From Datura wrightii (Eukaryota; Streptophyta; Magnoliopsida; Solanales; Solanaceae), in NCBI GenBank assembly GCA_035772735.1, contig JASDFA010000016.1:152842501-152906500 (forward strand): DNA of 64,000 bases, read 5' to 3'. Both the position numbers and the translations under genes were made by a program. Below, piece by piece: positions 33,437 through 46,001 of the stretch (positions are counted from its first letter, which is position 1; every line of letters starts with the position of its first letter). The notes beneath the pieces are model-generated. The model saw only the letters and a program-made list of their open reading frames with translations, searched no databases and was not told the DNA's origin.

Positions 33437-34639
33437 ATGCCTCCTCGATATGGAAATAGACGTAGAGTCAGCAATGCCAACAGATCCTCTCCACCAGCTC
33501 CGATAGTTCCTCAGGACGACTCTGTGTCTACCGCTGAATTTAGGGGGGCCATTCAATTGCTTTCTTAGACCGTCACTAATTAAGTGAACCAGCAGGTGGT
33601 TCCAGTAGCCACAAATGGGTCTGCAGCTGCTGCCCGGATGCAGGATTTCACCCAAATGAACCCTATTGACTTTCACGGAACAAAGGTGGGAGAGGAACCA
33701 CAAGGCTTTGTGGATGAGATCTGAAAGATCATCAGGATCATGGGTGTCAGCTCCTCCGAGAGTGCTGACCTGGCTTCCTACCAGCTAAAAGGGGTAGCCC
33801 AGGTTTGGTACTAGAAGTGGAAGGAGGGGCAGTTAGCAGAAGCAGGACCAGTTGGGTGGGAGGAGTTTTATATAGATTTTCTGGATAGGTTCTTTCCCCG
33901 GGAGCTGAGGGAGGCTAAGATGGCAGAGTTTATGAACCTACGACAGGGCAACGGGACAGTGGAAGAGTATGCTCTGGAGTTTACTAGACTATCAAAGTAT
34001 GCTCTAGAGATCTTGGCCGAGCCAAGGGTTCGCATGCTGAAGTTCGTAAATGAAGTATCTAATCTGGTCCTCAAAGAGTGCAGGACAACAATGCTAATCA
34101 AGGATATGGACCTTTCTAGCTTAATTGTGTATGCCCAGCAAATTGAGGCAGAGAAGTTGAAAGATATGGAACATAAGAACAAGTGGGCAAGAACTGGTCA
34201 TACAGATTTTGGTCACCAGAGATCTGGCTGTGGTAGCCGCCCACAGCAGCAATAGCAGAGGCCCCCAACACCTAGCTCAGCCAGTGCCCCAACCTTTCGA
34301 TCCCACCGGGATCGGAGAAGTGGGTCTTCTGGCACTTAGTCTCAGGCCCACAGTATAGGAAACAAGTATCCGTCTTGTCCCAAGTGTGGTAGGAATCACC
34401 TAGGAGAATGCCTTCAGGGATGAGAGGGCTGCTTTGGGTGTGGACAACTTGGACACAGGCTTGGGGAGTGCCAATCAACAGGCCGAGGGATATCATAATT
34501 CACTGCCTCATCAGCTCCAGCAGGCCGACCAGCTCAGCAGGACAACCCATCAGGTACAGATGGCAGTCAATGCTAGAATCGTTTTTATGCTCTCTCTTCT
34601 CATCAGGATCAGGAAAGCTCACCTAACGTAGTAACTGGT
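33437..34639 (+). pseudogene. F gag, multiple stops
   Basis: From ATG 33437 (MPPRYGNRRR) one frame carries the whole gag homology into the protease region. The capsid domain lies about 33690-34170 (FHGTKVGEEPQGFVDE, FLDRFFPRELREAKMAEF, LEFTRLSKYA). The zinc knuckle CFGCGQLGHRLGEC lies near 34433-34475, preceded by a second Cys-rich motif (CPKCGRNH). Stops include TAG at about 33566, 33812 and 34252, TAA near 33580 and TGA near 33721. Several sit where relatives have Gln. No frameshift is needed within gag. Confidence 0.85.
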
Positions 34640-37600
34640 ATGTTACGTCTCTTCCACCTAGATGTGTATGCCCTCCTAGATCTAGGAGCTACTCTTTCGT
34701 TTGTAACTCCTTATGTAGTAGTTCAGTTCAGCATCAGTCCAGAGGTACTATCAGAACCCTTCTTAGTTTCCACCCCAGTTGGCGAGTCAGTTAGGGCCAG
34801 CCGGGTGTATGGAAGCTGCCCAGTCTCAGTCTTGAATAAAATCATTCCAGCTGATCTTGTAGAGCTAGACATGGTCGACCTGGACCTTTTTCTAGGCATG
34901 GATTGGTTAAACTCCTACCATGCCTCAGTTGATTGCAGGACTAGAGTTGTCAAGTTTTAGTTTCCAAATGAGCCCGTGTTAGAATGGTCGAGCAGCAGTT
35001 CAGCGCCTAAGGGTAGGTTTATTTCCTTCCTTAAGGCCCAAAAACTCATTTCCAAGGGATGTTTATATCATCTGGTTCGGGTCAAAGATTCCAACTCTGA
35101 GGCCCCAACCATTCAGTCAGTTCCAGTTGTCAGCGAGTTCCCAGATGTATTTCCTGGAGATCTTACTGGAGTTCTCCCTGAACGAGAAATAGACTTCGGG
35201 ATAGATCTCCTTCCAGACACTCAACCCATCTCCATCCCTTCTTACAGAATGGCTCCAGCGGAGCTTAAGGAGCTGAAGGAGCAGCTAAAGGACCTTCTTG
35301 ATAAGGGTTTCATTAGACCCAACATCTCTCCCTGGGGTGCTCCAGTGCTATTCATGCATAAAAAGGACTGTACCCTCAGAATGTGCATAGATTACCGTCA
35401 ACTGAACAAGGTCACAGTTAAGAAAAGGTACCTTTTGCCTAGAATTGACGATCTATTCGACCAACTTCAGGGAGCCAGTTGCTTTTCCAAGATATACCTC
35501 AGGTCGGGGTACCATCAGTTAAGGGTTAGAGAGAGTGACATACCAAAAACAACATTCAGCTCGGTATGGTCACTATGAGTTTGTGGTGTCCTTTAGGTTA
35601 ACAAATGCCCCAGCAGCCTTCATGGACCTAATAAATAGGGTTTTCAAGTCGTACCTAGATATGTTCATCATCGTATTTATTGACAATATTCTGGTGTACT
35701 CCAGAAATGAGGAAGAGCATGCCAATCACCTAAGGTTAGCATTACAGACTCTCAGAGATCACAGTTATTCGCCAAGTTCAGTAAGTGTGAATTTTGGTTG
35801 AAGTCTGTGACCTTCTTGGGCCATGTGGTCTCAGGTGAAGGGATACAAGTAGATCTTCATAAAATAGCAGCAGTGAAGGATTGGCCCGGACCTACCTCTC
35901 CGATAGAAATCAGGAGTTTTCTGGGCTTAGCGGGTTATCATCGACGGTTTGTGGAAGGTTTCTCCTCCATAACCTCTCCTCTGACCAAGTTAACTTAGAA
36001 GAAGGTGAAATTCCAGTGGTCAGACGAGTGTGAGAATAGTTTCTAGGAGTTGAAGACTCGACTCACTACCGCTCCAGTGTTAACCTTACCAGAAGGATCA
36101 GATGGGTTAGTTGTGTATTGTGATGCCTCCAGAGTTGGACTTGGTTGCATTCTGATGTAGCGAGGAAAAGTGATAGCCTATGCCTCCAGACAACTCAAAA
36201 TCCATGAGAAGAATTATCCAACTCATGACTTGGAGTTGGTAGTGGTGATATTCGCGTTAAAAATATGGAGACACTACTTGTACGGGGCTCACATGGATGT
36301 GTTCACAGATCACAAGAGTCTTTAGTACGTGTTCAACAAGAAGGACCTAAACCTCCGAAAGAGAAGGTGGTTAAAGCTCCTGAAAGATTGACATGAGTTT
36401 GCTGTATCACCCGGGCAAGGTCAATGTGGTTGCTGACGCCCTAAGCAGGCGATCTATGGGAAGTGTAGCTCACTTTGAAGGAGGAAAAAGGGAGTTAGCA
36501 AAGGATGTTCACAGACTAGCCCGGTTAGGGGTGCAGCTGGTAGACTCAGCCGAAGGTTGAGTAGTAGTACAAAGCGGGTCAGATTCATCTTTGGTAGTTG
36601 AAGTTAAGTCCAAAAAAGATGAAGATCCAGTTCTACTTAAACTCAAGGAAGCGGTTCTCAAAAAAGAGATTGAGGCTTTCTCACAAGGGGGAGATGGAGT
36701 GGTCCGTTACTAAGGAAGGTTGTGCATGCCAAATGTTGGTGAGTTAAGACAACGATTTTAGCTGAGGCACACAACTCAAGGTATTCCATTCACCCTTGTG
36801 CTACCAAAATGTACTGTTACTTGAGGGAAATTTATTGGTGGAACGACATGAAAAAGAAATATTTTCGAATTTGTTGCTAAGTGCCCGAACTGCCAGCAGG
36901 TCAAGGTAGAACACCAGAGACAAGGAGGTATGACCCAGGATATCGGCATACCCACCTGGAAGTGGGAAGAAGTAAATATAGACTTCATTACGGGTATACC
37001 TCGGACTCGTAGATAGCATGACTCAATCTTGGTAATAGTAGACCGAATGACTAAGTCAACACATTTCCTCCCAGTCAAAACCACAAATTCAGCTGAGGAT
37101 TATGCTAATCTTTATATTCGGGAGCTGGTTAGACTTCATGGGGTGCCATTGGCTATTATTTCAAATTGGGGTACCCAGTTCACCTCCTATTTCTAGAAGT
37201 CTTTTCAAGGGACTTGGCACTCAGGTCAAGCTCAGTACAACTTTTCACCCACAGACAGATGGGCAAGCTGAGTGGACTATTCAGACTCTAGAGGATATGC
37301 TAAGAGCGTGCACGATCGAATTTAAGGGTAATTGGGATGACCATCTGCCTCTTATCGAATTTGTGTACAACAACAACTACCATTCCAGCATTCAGATGGC
37401 CCGTTTGAGGCATTGTATGGTAGGAGTGTAGATCTCCTATAGGATGGTTTGAAGTCGGTAAAGCTACTTTGATAGGGCTAGACTCGGTTCATGAGGCAAT
37501 GCATAAAGTTCAACTCATCCAAGAAAGATTAAAAATAGCTCAGAGCCGCCAGAAATCTTATGCCGATGTGCGGAGAAGAGAGTTGGAGTTTGCTGTTGAT

Positions 37601-38031
37601 GATTGGGTGTACCTAAAAATTTCACCCATGAAAGGGGTGATGAGGTTTGGAAAGAAGGTGAAGCTCGATCCAAGGTATGTGGGACCTTATAGAATTTTGA
37701 GGCGTATCGATAAGGTAGCCTATGAGCTAGGGTTACCTTCAAAACTAGAACCTGTTCATCACTTTTCCATGTATCACTTTTGAAAAAGGGTATCAGAGAT
37801 CCAACCTCTGTGGAGCCAATGGATAATGTGGCAGTCAAGGATAGCCTCACCTATGAGGAGGTAGCAGTCCAAATCCTAGACCATCAGGTTCATGGATTGA
37901 GGAATAAGGAAATAGCTTCAGTCAAGGTTTTATGGAGGAATCAACAAGTTGATGGAGTTACGTGGGAGGCCGAAGCAGATATAAGGGCCAAATACCCACA
38001 CTTGTTCTCTACCGACTCTGCTGTAGCTTGA
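34640..38031 (+). pseudogene. F pol: protease, RT, RNase H, integrase, chromodomain-like tail
   Basis: Protease (LLDLGATLSFVTP, about 34672; FLGMDWL, about 34890) and the RT fingers (LRMCIDYRQLNKV) remain in the gag frame. A deletion at about 35560 and another at about 35763 shift the frame and restore it. The RT catalytic site reads FIDN instead of FIDD (about 35677) and the Met of the VMSFGLTN motif is missing. RNase H (YCDASRVGLG, FTDHKSL) follows with TAG stops, then a 2-bp loss near 36388. Integrase retains PNCQQ, but its second Asp reads N (ISNWG, about 37160) and HPQTDGQAE is in another frame. The tail VKVLWRN...YPHLF ends at 38031. It is non-functional. Confidence 0.85.
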
Positions 38032-38241
38032 TATGTGAATTTTTCTTTAAGACCTGAACTAGTTGTTGAAATCAATTCATGTAAATAATTTTCTTTCTGA
38101 CTTTGGTTGTGTTTATGAAAAGCAAAATTCAGTTCAGTTATATTCTAAGAAATGGAGGTAGTCATTTCGGTCGTTTTGAAGTTGTATGAGTGGTATTTGA
38201 ATACCTTGATTGTTATTGTTTTGGTTACTATAAGTTTTCTA

Positions 38242-38276
38242 ACATTCGAGGATGAATTTTGTCAAGGGGGAGATAT
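38242..38276 (+). other. F pre-PPT stem-loop and polypurine tract
   Basis: The stem (acattcg / tgaattt, with one G-T wobble next to the loop) closes AGGA at 38249-38252. The tract aagggggaga is at 38264-38273, and the LTR starts at 38277. Confidence 0.75.
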
Positions 38277-40742
38277 TGTAATGCCCCGGAAACTCAAAAT
38301 CAATATTCGGGGCATAAATCAGAAAATTTGGAAAACTGCAGAAAAGTTGCAGAACGACCAACCTGACGGGTCGTTAAGGGAACCAACGACTCGTCAGGTC
38401 AACCGTGTGAAGGATGCCGATAATATACTTTATTATTCCTAACGGATGACCCCACGAGTCATTATCAGGCCCTACGACTCGTTAAGTCACCCATTGCCAA
38501 GCCGGGGTTCAGAAGTTTGAGGAATTTACAGTGTACTTGACGGAAGGTCACCACAAGTCGTCATATGTAGTAACGACTCATCAGGTCCTTCATTTCTAGT
38601 CCCTTCTAACTTTCTTACCAGTGTACCTGACGGATGACACGACGAGTCGTCCCCAGTCATGAAGACTCGTCATGTGCCCGTCAAGAGTCGGTAGAAATTT
38701 TTTCAGTGAACTTGACGGAGGACCCAACGACTCGTTGGACCTAGTAACGAGTCGTTAGGTCACACGTTAGGGACACCTGACAGTTTTTCCCAGCGAATCT
38801 CTAAGGGCTATTTAGTAGTTTCTTATCCACCCAAGCCCTAAACAACGTCGTTTTGGCTACAGTTTCAGACGTTTTTGTAGGGAAAAAGGTCTATTCCTCA
38901 TTCCCCACTCTCAGTTCTCAAGAAAACATCGAAGTCTCCTCTCAAGAACTCTCAAGTGAAGTCTAGGGTTCCTTACCAACTTTAGTCATTCAGTCTTCTT
39001 TATCTGGAGAAATTTAGCTAAGTATATGGGGTTTTAGCAAGGGGGTTGTTCTTCCCTTGTGCCCCCAAAATCCTCCTCAATTTCTCCTATCATTTTTAAG
39101 CCCTGAGCTTTCAAATATGAAGAGTATTCATGTTTATTTTCGTTGATTTCTCTTAGAACGATGTTCATGTAAATTGTTGATATGATCCCCATAAATTCCT
39201 TATCAAATTGTCGGTATTCATTCAGAAAGTGAATTTAAGCCCTAACTTTTGAGTAATGGTTTTACTTGTTAAATTCCCTCTAGTGTATGAAGAATGCTTT
39301 GGGTTGAATTCCTAGAATTTTCTTGCTATTCGTATATGTTAGGTGAATATCACAAGAATCAGGATGACTTTAGTACATTGAATGAAATTCTCTATTAGAT
39401 GCTTAGTAATTTAGTCAGTTAGAACACAGAACTCTATCAGTCTAGTCTCAATCAGAATCATATTAGTCTAGCTTTAGTCAGATTTTAGCAACCTTAGTGT
39501 TGTCCAGAAAATGTCAACTGATCAGTTTGTGTCTAGTTCATTTTCAAAGGTGTCAGTGGTGCCTCCCAGTTTTCAGACTCATATTTAGATTTCAGTTATT
39601 TGGTCCATTTGGCGGTCATGACATTTAGTTATAACTCTGACCAGCCCCAGGACCCCAGTTCACTTATTAGTTGTTTTGTAGACGGTTACTACACTTCTAG
39701 ATAAGCAGCTCTGACCAGTCTCAGAACCCAGTTTCAAAATCTGGTCCGATAAGGCTCTCAGGGTACATGCAGTTATTCGTCCCTAACTAGTCTTGGGCCC
39801 CAGTTTTGAGCTATCAGCTTAGTAGTTCAGTTTAGGTTTTTCAGTGGGAGTAGAACTTAGCACCGGGCGGGCCGGGGTTCCAGCGCATCCAGGTTCCCAA
39901 AACTACGTATCCATCGTAGGTTGTAATATTACTTGGTCTGATTGGCCCCAGATATTTTTTTGTGATCACCAGTTCATAACTTTATACCCTAGCAAGGTAT
40001 ATTGGGTCCTACCGGTGGGGTGTATTCATCGAACTCCACGTCTAGCTCACGTGGTTATATGTCGGTTATAGACTCTCCCACTAGTCAGTACAGGTTATCA
40101 GAATAAGCAACTCAGTTCAGTATAGTATCTCAGATTCAGTGTTTCAGACTTAGGGCATGTCCTTGACCTCAAACAGGGTCATCTTAACCAGTTCAGATTA
40201 TATCAGTAGTTCAGTTCAGTTTACCTGTTGGTCATGGCGTGTCATTTCAGTTCAGACTTTATATTCAATATGTTTCTCCCACTTACTTAGTACATTCAAA
40301 GTACTGACACATGTTTTCATGTTGTATCTTTTCATGATACAACTGCAGGTTCTCAAATTTAGCACAGATAGTTACTTCAGTTTCAGATCATTCTATTTCA
40401 GCGGATCAGAGTGTGAGTCCTCATCATTCGAGGGCCTTGTTTAATTATTTTAATTGGGTATGGTTTTGTTTAGACTTAGAGTTAGCTGGGGACCTGTCCC
40501 AGCAACTCCTCAGTAGTTGGCTTTAAGACCAGACTTGTCTTTCAGAATTGGATTTCAGATATATTATTTCTTTCTCTACTTTCAGTCTTTACATTTTCTT
40601 AAACTGATAAATCTATTATTTAGAACTTCCACTGTGCATGTTTACTTAGAATGCTAGTGTATGATGGACCAGGGGTTGACTTGGGGTCACTTGTGGCTTT
40701 AAGTACCATGTTACCTCCAGGGTGTAGGCTCGGGGTGTGACA
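38277..40742 (+). repeat. F 3' LTR
   Basis: Direct repeat of 30746-33214. It ends GGTGTGACA and is followed by the target duplication. Confidence 0.95.
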
Positions 40743-40747
40743 CATGG
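40743..40747. repeat. Target-site duplication of F, right copy (catgg)
   Basis: Matches 30741-30745. Confidence 0.95.
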
Positions 40748-41139
40748 GATAGTGATCCCTCAGCCAACCCAAAAGCTTGCAGTCTTTTCCTCTTAACTGC
40801 GGGTGCCTCGACATCTCTTTTTCGGTCTATGGCGATCACTCCTAAAGCAGGGACAGGGGTTTCATCCAGGAACAAAGGCACTCCAGCTTGTGAGCACAAC
40901 TGGGAAATGAGGATAGCGCATGGCATGAAAGTGCTGGCCTGTCGTGCCTTCCGTTTCATTTGTTGGGCCACAATCTCTCCAAAGTTAATTACGACTCCGA
41001 ACATGATGCAGGAGATGAGAATTTCTATTTCCAAGCTGACCGGTTGCTCGTTTTTGGATGGAATGATGCAACCATAGATAAAATCCAACCATAACTTTTC
41101 CTTAAACTTCAGATCATTGCGAGATATTTCTTCACCCAT
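40748..41139 (-). pseudogene. E ORF3, middle part
   Basis: On the minus strand the frame from 41139 (MGEEISRNDLKFKEKLW) aligns by eye with the second half of the conserved ORF3 domain of A and B. WLDFIYGCIIPS...EIEILISCIMFGVVINFGEI stands opposite WLKSVCSCLIPG...HVCLVYALMKGLEINVGAV. It runs into F at 40748. The first half of the domain (RYGTRW to REFYANW in A and B) is not seen upstream, so E has lost it or it lies beyond an intron that I cannot define. Confidence 0.6.
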
Positions 41140-42484
41140 GGATACCTACAGAGGTGTATCAACAACAATACATGGCCCGTGCCAGAAATATCGCCAAATG
41201 TCGTCATCTCTAAATCAGTTCCAAACATTTCAATGGAACCCATTTATAAACGCACATTTTAGTGAAACATAAATTCTACGCATGAAAAAGGACTCAAATG
41301 ACGATTTACCCTTATGAATGGCGTCACCCAATATATGATCGGGCAAAGCATGACATTTCAATCCAATTGAGTTACTTAGACTTCACCCCATTCAAATTCA
41401 CACAAATATCTCACCTATCCCACACCCATTTTAGCCATACACTTCTATCCCCCATACATTTCAACAAATAGAGCAGCAACCATGAATCTAATGGGAAGGA
41501 AAGGCAGTAAAAAGGAAGGGAAAGGCATGTTAAAGCCACATAAAAACGAAATTAGTGTTCCATTGATGAGAACATAAAAAGAGACAAGGATACAATACCA
41601 CACTTTAGGAAAGAGTTTTGCATAGACAAGCTTGTGGGAGCTTAGCAATGTTCATCAATGGCAGCTGCAGAGGCTTGTGTAGTAGAGAGGGAGGATGTGA
41701 GTATAGTGAGAATTTTGGTAAAGAAAGGGAGATGTTTTATAGGGGGGCAGATGAGATAGTGATTGGTTAAGGAGAAGGTGGGGTAGTAATGGTGAGTTAA
41801 GTGTGTATGGGAAGTGGAAGAGAGGGAGTTGTGGGAATAGGAAAGGTAAGGTATTGGGAAGACAAAAAGGTTTGTGGGAAAATGGTAAAGAGGGGAAAAA
41901 GGAAGCCTAAAGGAATATTTTTTTAGATTAGGGTGGCTCAAACAAAAATTTGGGTTCAGGTGGGTCCACATTTGATTTGAATTCTGAAACAAAGTCGTAC
42001 CTTGACCGGCATTACACCGGCGGTTCGCTGAATTGAGCCGGCATTCCACCACTTTACCTTTTGCACATGAAATACTGCCCAGTTCACTATTTCACCACTT
42101 GCTACTGACCAGCGGTTCGCAAACTGGGTCGGCGGTTCGCCGATGAGTCGCCGCTTAGGCCCCAAATGCTTGCGGTAGTTTGTGTTGTACCGACGGTACA
42201 CATTTCAGCATTGGCGGTTCACCGGTGTGTTCTCCAGTCAAACACTCATGTTCCCAGCTTTCTGCCTTCTTGTATTAAGAGGCGGCGATTTGCACTTCTA
42301 GATCGGCGATTTGCTATTCCAGTGCGTTACCTGCATTGTTGTGGTGCTTTCCCTCCTTGCTTCTCACTTCATTGGTCCTACAGAAAAACAAAAACAACCA
42401 AGATATTAAAACACTCAAATAAGACACTTGTGTTGCCTCCCAAAAAGTGCCTTAGTTAACGTCATGGCACGACGCACCTCTCAT
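41140..42484 (-). other. E spacer between gag-pro and ORF3
   Basis: About 1.3 kb without a domain-bearing ORF. In A the equivalent interval starts with 3 kb of pol; here pol is absent. Next to gag-pro, about 42433-42448 (plus) reads gttgcctcccaaaaag, a decayed form of the post-pol hairpin of A, B and C. The ORF at 41642-42052 has no recognisable homology. Confidence 0.55.
42000..42310 (-). promoter_or_regulatory. E internal dyad-word cluster upstream of ORF3
   Basis: Words such as accggcggttcgctg, gtcggcggttcgccg, ggcggttcaccggtg and aggcggcgatttgc echo the cluster in E's own LTR (14741-15060). The location, between the pol position and ORF3, matches that of the internal modules in A, B and C. 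Confidence 0.5.
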
Positions 42485-44125
42485 TTAGCAATTTTTCTTT
42501 GACGAATCATCCTCCGACTCCGTATCCTCGATCTCAATCCCACTATCCTCATCTTCTTTCTGCAACAACCTGATCACCCCGCATTCGGCAGGAGTTTTAG
42601 CTGACTGACACACCTTGAAGGTGACTTCTTCACATCCAACTCTAAACTTGAGCTCCCTTAGCTTCACATCAACCAAAGCTCTCCCCGTGGTGAACAGTGA
42701 TCTCCCTAAAATAATTGGTACCTCCACATCCATTTCACAATTGAGGACTACGAAATCAGCTAGTAGGATGAATTTATCCACTCTCACCAACACATCTTCT
42801 AATACTCCCACAGGTTTTTTTATGGAATGATTCGCCATTAGCAACCTCATTGATGTGGGTTTGGCGCTTCTAAGTCCCAACTTCTTGAAAATGATGAGGG
42901 GCATTAGGTTTATGCTTGCACCAAGACTGCATAGAGCTTTCTTAAACATACATATTCCAATTGTACAAGGGATTGTGAAGGCTCCTGGGTCTTCCCGCTT
43001 AGGGGAAAGATTGCTCTTCATCATCGCACTACAATGGTGCGTTGTCTCCCCACTACCTACATCAACCACCTTCTTCTTTTTTAGCAACTCTTTCATAAAT
43101 TTAGCATATCCTGGCATTTGGAGAAAGGCATCCACCAATGGTATATTAATAGAAAATTTGCTGAACATGTCAATGGATTTGCTGAACTAATCGTCCTTCT
43201 TTTTCTTAGCCAATCATTGTGGATAAGGGGTGGAGCTCTTGCTTCAACCTTGTCATCATTTGAGGCCTTCATGCCCACCTCATCTTCATCAACATGTGAG
43301 GGAATTTCATCATCCTTCCCTCACCTTCCTCATCACTCTTTTCCCCAGTCCTTGGTGTCTTTGGCATCTTGTTGACTTCATTTCCCTCATTTGATTTAGG
43401 AGCATTAACCTCCTCAGGCGTGACCCTTCCATCTCCAACCACTTTACCACTCCTAGTAACAATAGCCATGCATTGACTATCTTTCTTTAGGTTTAGCATT
43501 GTGTCACTTGGGAGTGTTCCCTTCATTCTGGGATTCATTTGAGCAGACAAGTGATTCATTTGAGCTTCCAAATGCTTAATGGAGTCTGAATGAGAGCTCA
43601 CCATTTCGTCAAGGTTAGACACCTCCCTTTTCAATTCCTTGACCCCACTGTCGGTTGATTCCACTTTCTTGATGACTCTTGCTAGCATCTCTTCAATTTT
43701 TGAGCTACCTACATCGCTCGCACCTGGCTGACTCTGGGCATTTCCAGCTTTTGGAGGGGGAACATATGGGTTCGAACTTTGGTTCCCCATCTCTCATTTC
43801 TTTCGGGCCATACCTGTGCATTACAATTTCTCTAGCCTTGGTTCTCTTCCCTTGGGCGCCAAGGACCTTGATTAGTCCCTTGAAACCCAGGTTGAGGACC
43901 TCCCATCTGATTTTCCATATATTGGCATTCTTCATCATACCTTGGTGGCGACAATTATCCTTCGAATTGCAATGGACCTTGCATACCTACAACATTTACC
44001 ACCTTGGGCCCTAGCCCGTCACATGTTTGGTCATTAATTCCAATTGCGTCATCATTTTGGCAAGGTTTTCATCTCGCTCTTCATCCCTTTTTCGCAACTC
44101 AGCCGCCAATGCACTAGAGTTAATG
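42485..44125 (-). pseudogene. E gag-protease, truncated and pol-less
   Basis: On the minus strand the segment starts mid-gag (AAELRKRDEERDENLAKM, about 44110). It continues through a Pro/Gln-rich linker, a helical region (VKELKREVSNLDEM) and the protease. A frameshift lies between 43269 and 43168. The protease motif reads CSLGASINLMP where A and B have CDLGASINLMP, so the catalytic Asp is lost; it is followed by IILGRSLFTTGRALVDVK. The frame ends in an acidic tail (EIEDTESEDDSSKKNC) at 42485. RT, RNase H and integrase are missing. The capsid N-terminus and right LTR are also missing because the sequence breaks at about 44125. Confidence 0.75.
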
Positions 44126-45791
44126 TCAAGTGAGGGTGTACAAGTGGACTCTCAAACGATAGAAGCGGTGAAGAATTGGCCTTGACAAGTTAGTCCTTCG
44201 GATATATAAGGAATTTCTTGGGTTTAGCTGGTTCTATTTGAGGTTTATTGAAGGGTTTTATTCCATTGCAACACTGTTGACTATGTTAACACAGAAAAAA
44301 GTGAAGTTTCAATGGTCGGAGTCTTGTGAGAAAAGCTTTCAAGAGTTGAAGACTTGACTCACCTCAGCACCAGTGTTGACCCTACCCGAGGGTACCGATG
44401 GGTTTGTGGTATATTGTGATGCCTCAAGGATAGGCCTTGGTTATGTATTAATGCAACACAGTAAAGTTATATCCTATGCTTCCAGGCAGTTGAAAGTCCA
44501 TGGAAAGAATTATCTGACTCATGACCTCGAGTTGGTGGAGATAGTATTTGCCTTGAAGATTTGGAGACACTATCTATACGGGGTTCATGTGGATGTGTTT
44601 ACGAACCTCAAAAGCTTACAGTACATGTTTATCCAAAATAATGTGAACCTACATCAGAGGAGGTGGATGAGGCTTTTGCAGGATTATGATATGAGTGTCC
44701 CTTATCATCCCGACAAAGCTAATGTTGTGGAAGATGCTCTTAGCAGGCTTTCTATGGAGAGTGTGTACCATGTAAATGAGGAAAGGAAAGAGTTAGTGAA
44801 GGATGTGCATCAGCTTTCACAGTTAGGAGTCCATCTTGTTTACCCGATAGATGGAGGTGTCATTGTTCAGAATGAGTCAGAATCTTCCTTGGTGATCGAG
44901 GTCAAAGCTAGACATATCGGATAGAGGTACTCAATTTACCTCCTAGTTTTGGAGATGGTTTTAGAAGGTACTTGGTACTCAAGTCAAGCGTATGACAACA
45001 TTTCAGCCGCAAATAGATAGTCAGGACGAGCGAATCATTTAGACTCTTGAGGATATTTTGAGAGCATGTGTGATTGATTTCAAGGGTAGTTGGGATGATC
45101 ATTTGCCTCTCATTGAGTTTGCATATAACAACAGCTACTATTCCAACATTCAGATTGCTCATATTGAGGCTCTCTATGGGTGGAGATGTAGATCGCCTAT
45201 TAGTTGGTTCGAAGTCTATGAAGCCACATTGATAGGTCCAGGTTCAGTACATGAGGCTATGGAGAAAGTTCTGCTTATAAGGGACAAGTTGAAAATAGCT
45301 CAGAGTCTCCAAAAGTCCAATGAGGATGTGAGGAGGAGGAATCTTGAGTTTGAATTTGATGATTGGGTGTTTCTGAAGGTATCTCACATGAAGGGAGTGA
45401 TGAGGTTCGAAAAGAAAGAGAAACTCAGTCCCCATTATGTTGGCCATACCGGATTGTGAAACGGGTTGACGAAGTAGCATATGAGTTGGAGTTTCCCTCA
45501 AAATTTGCTTTAGTTCATCCAGTGTTCCATGTATTGCTTTTAAAAAAGTGCTTGGGTGATCCGGCTTTGGTTGTTCCTATATATAGTGTGGGTGTGAAGG
45601 ATGGCCTTAGCTATGAGGAGGTTCCGATGGAAATACTTGATCGTCAGTTTCGGAAGCGAAGAAACAAAGAAGTAGCCTCAGTCAAAGTTTTGTGGAGGAA
45701 CTTGCATGTTGAGGGAGCTACGTGGGAAGCCGAAGCAGATATGATGGCTAAATACCCGTATCTATTCCCTCTCTGCTTAGTTCCAACTTGA
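44126..45791 (+). pseudogene. G2: broken Tekay-type pol fragment with an internal integrase deletion
   Basis: It begins at the end of RT (SSEGVQVDSQTIEAVKNW) and passes through RNase H (44373-44924; CDASRIGLG, DLELVEIVFALK). The TDHKSL motif reads TNLKSL, so that acidic residue is lost. At about 44915-44922 the sequence jumps from EVKARH directly into SDRGTQFTS, missing about 545 bp present in G1 (the HHCC region and first catalytic Asp). The integrase C-terminus and the tail VKVLWRN...YPYLF end at 45789. A frameshift lies near 45450. Gag, protease and most of RT are missing at the left breakpoint. Confidence 0.85.
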
Positions 45792-46001
45792 AGTACCAGT
45801 TTTCTTCTTAGTACTCTATTCAGTCTCATGTTCAGTTCATGTCCTCCAGTTTCTTTCATGTCAATGTATGAATGTGTTATTCATAAATTCAGTTCAATCA
45901 TGTAGGTTTGCTTGGAGTCAGTCACTCTGTCAGTTTTCAGCTTAAATGTTAAGTATTTGAGTATGATAATTGCATTTATCAACTTTTCAATATGATTTCC
46001 C

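Larger units (their letters stand above)
30746..40742 (+). mobile_element. Element F: full-length, decayed Tekay/Del-like retrotransposon
   Basis: This is a 9,997-bp insertion with LTRs of 2,469 and 2,466 bp, a catgg target duplication, an iMet primer site with one mismatch, gag-pol remnants and a purine tract. The first 300 bp of the two LTRs differ at about one base in ten, so F is much older than A or B. It splits ORF3 of element E. Confidence 0.95.

Noticed and set aside
41642..42052. Minus-strand open frame of 136 codons in the E spacer
   Set aside because: It is low-complexity (His/Ser/Thr/Leu-rich), has no counterpart in A, B or C, and overlaps the dyad-word cluster.
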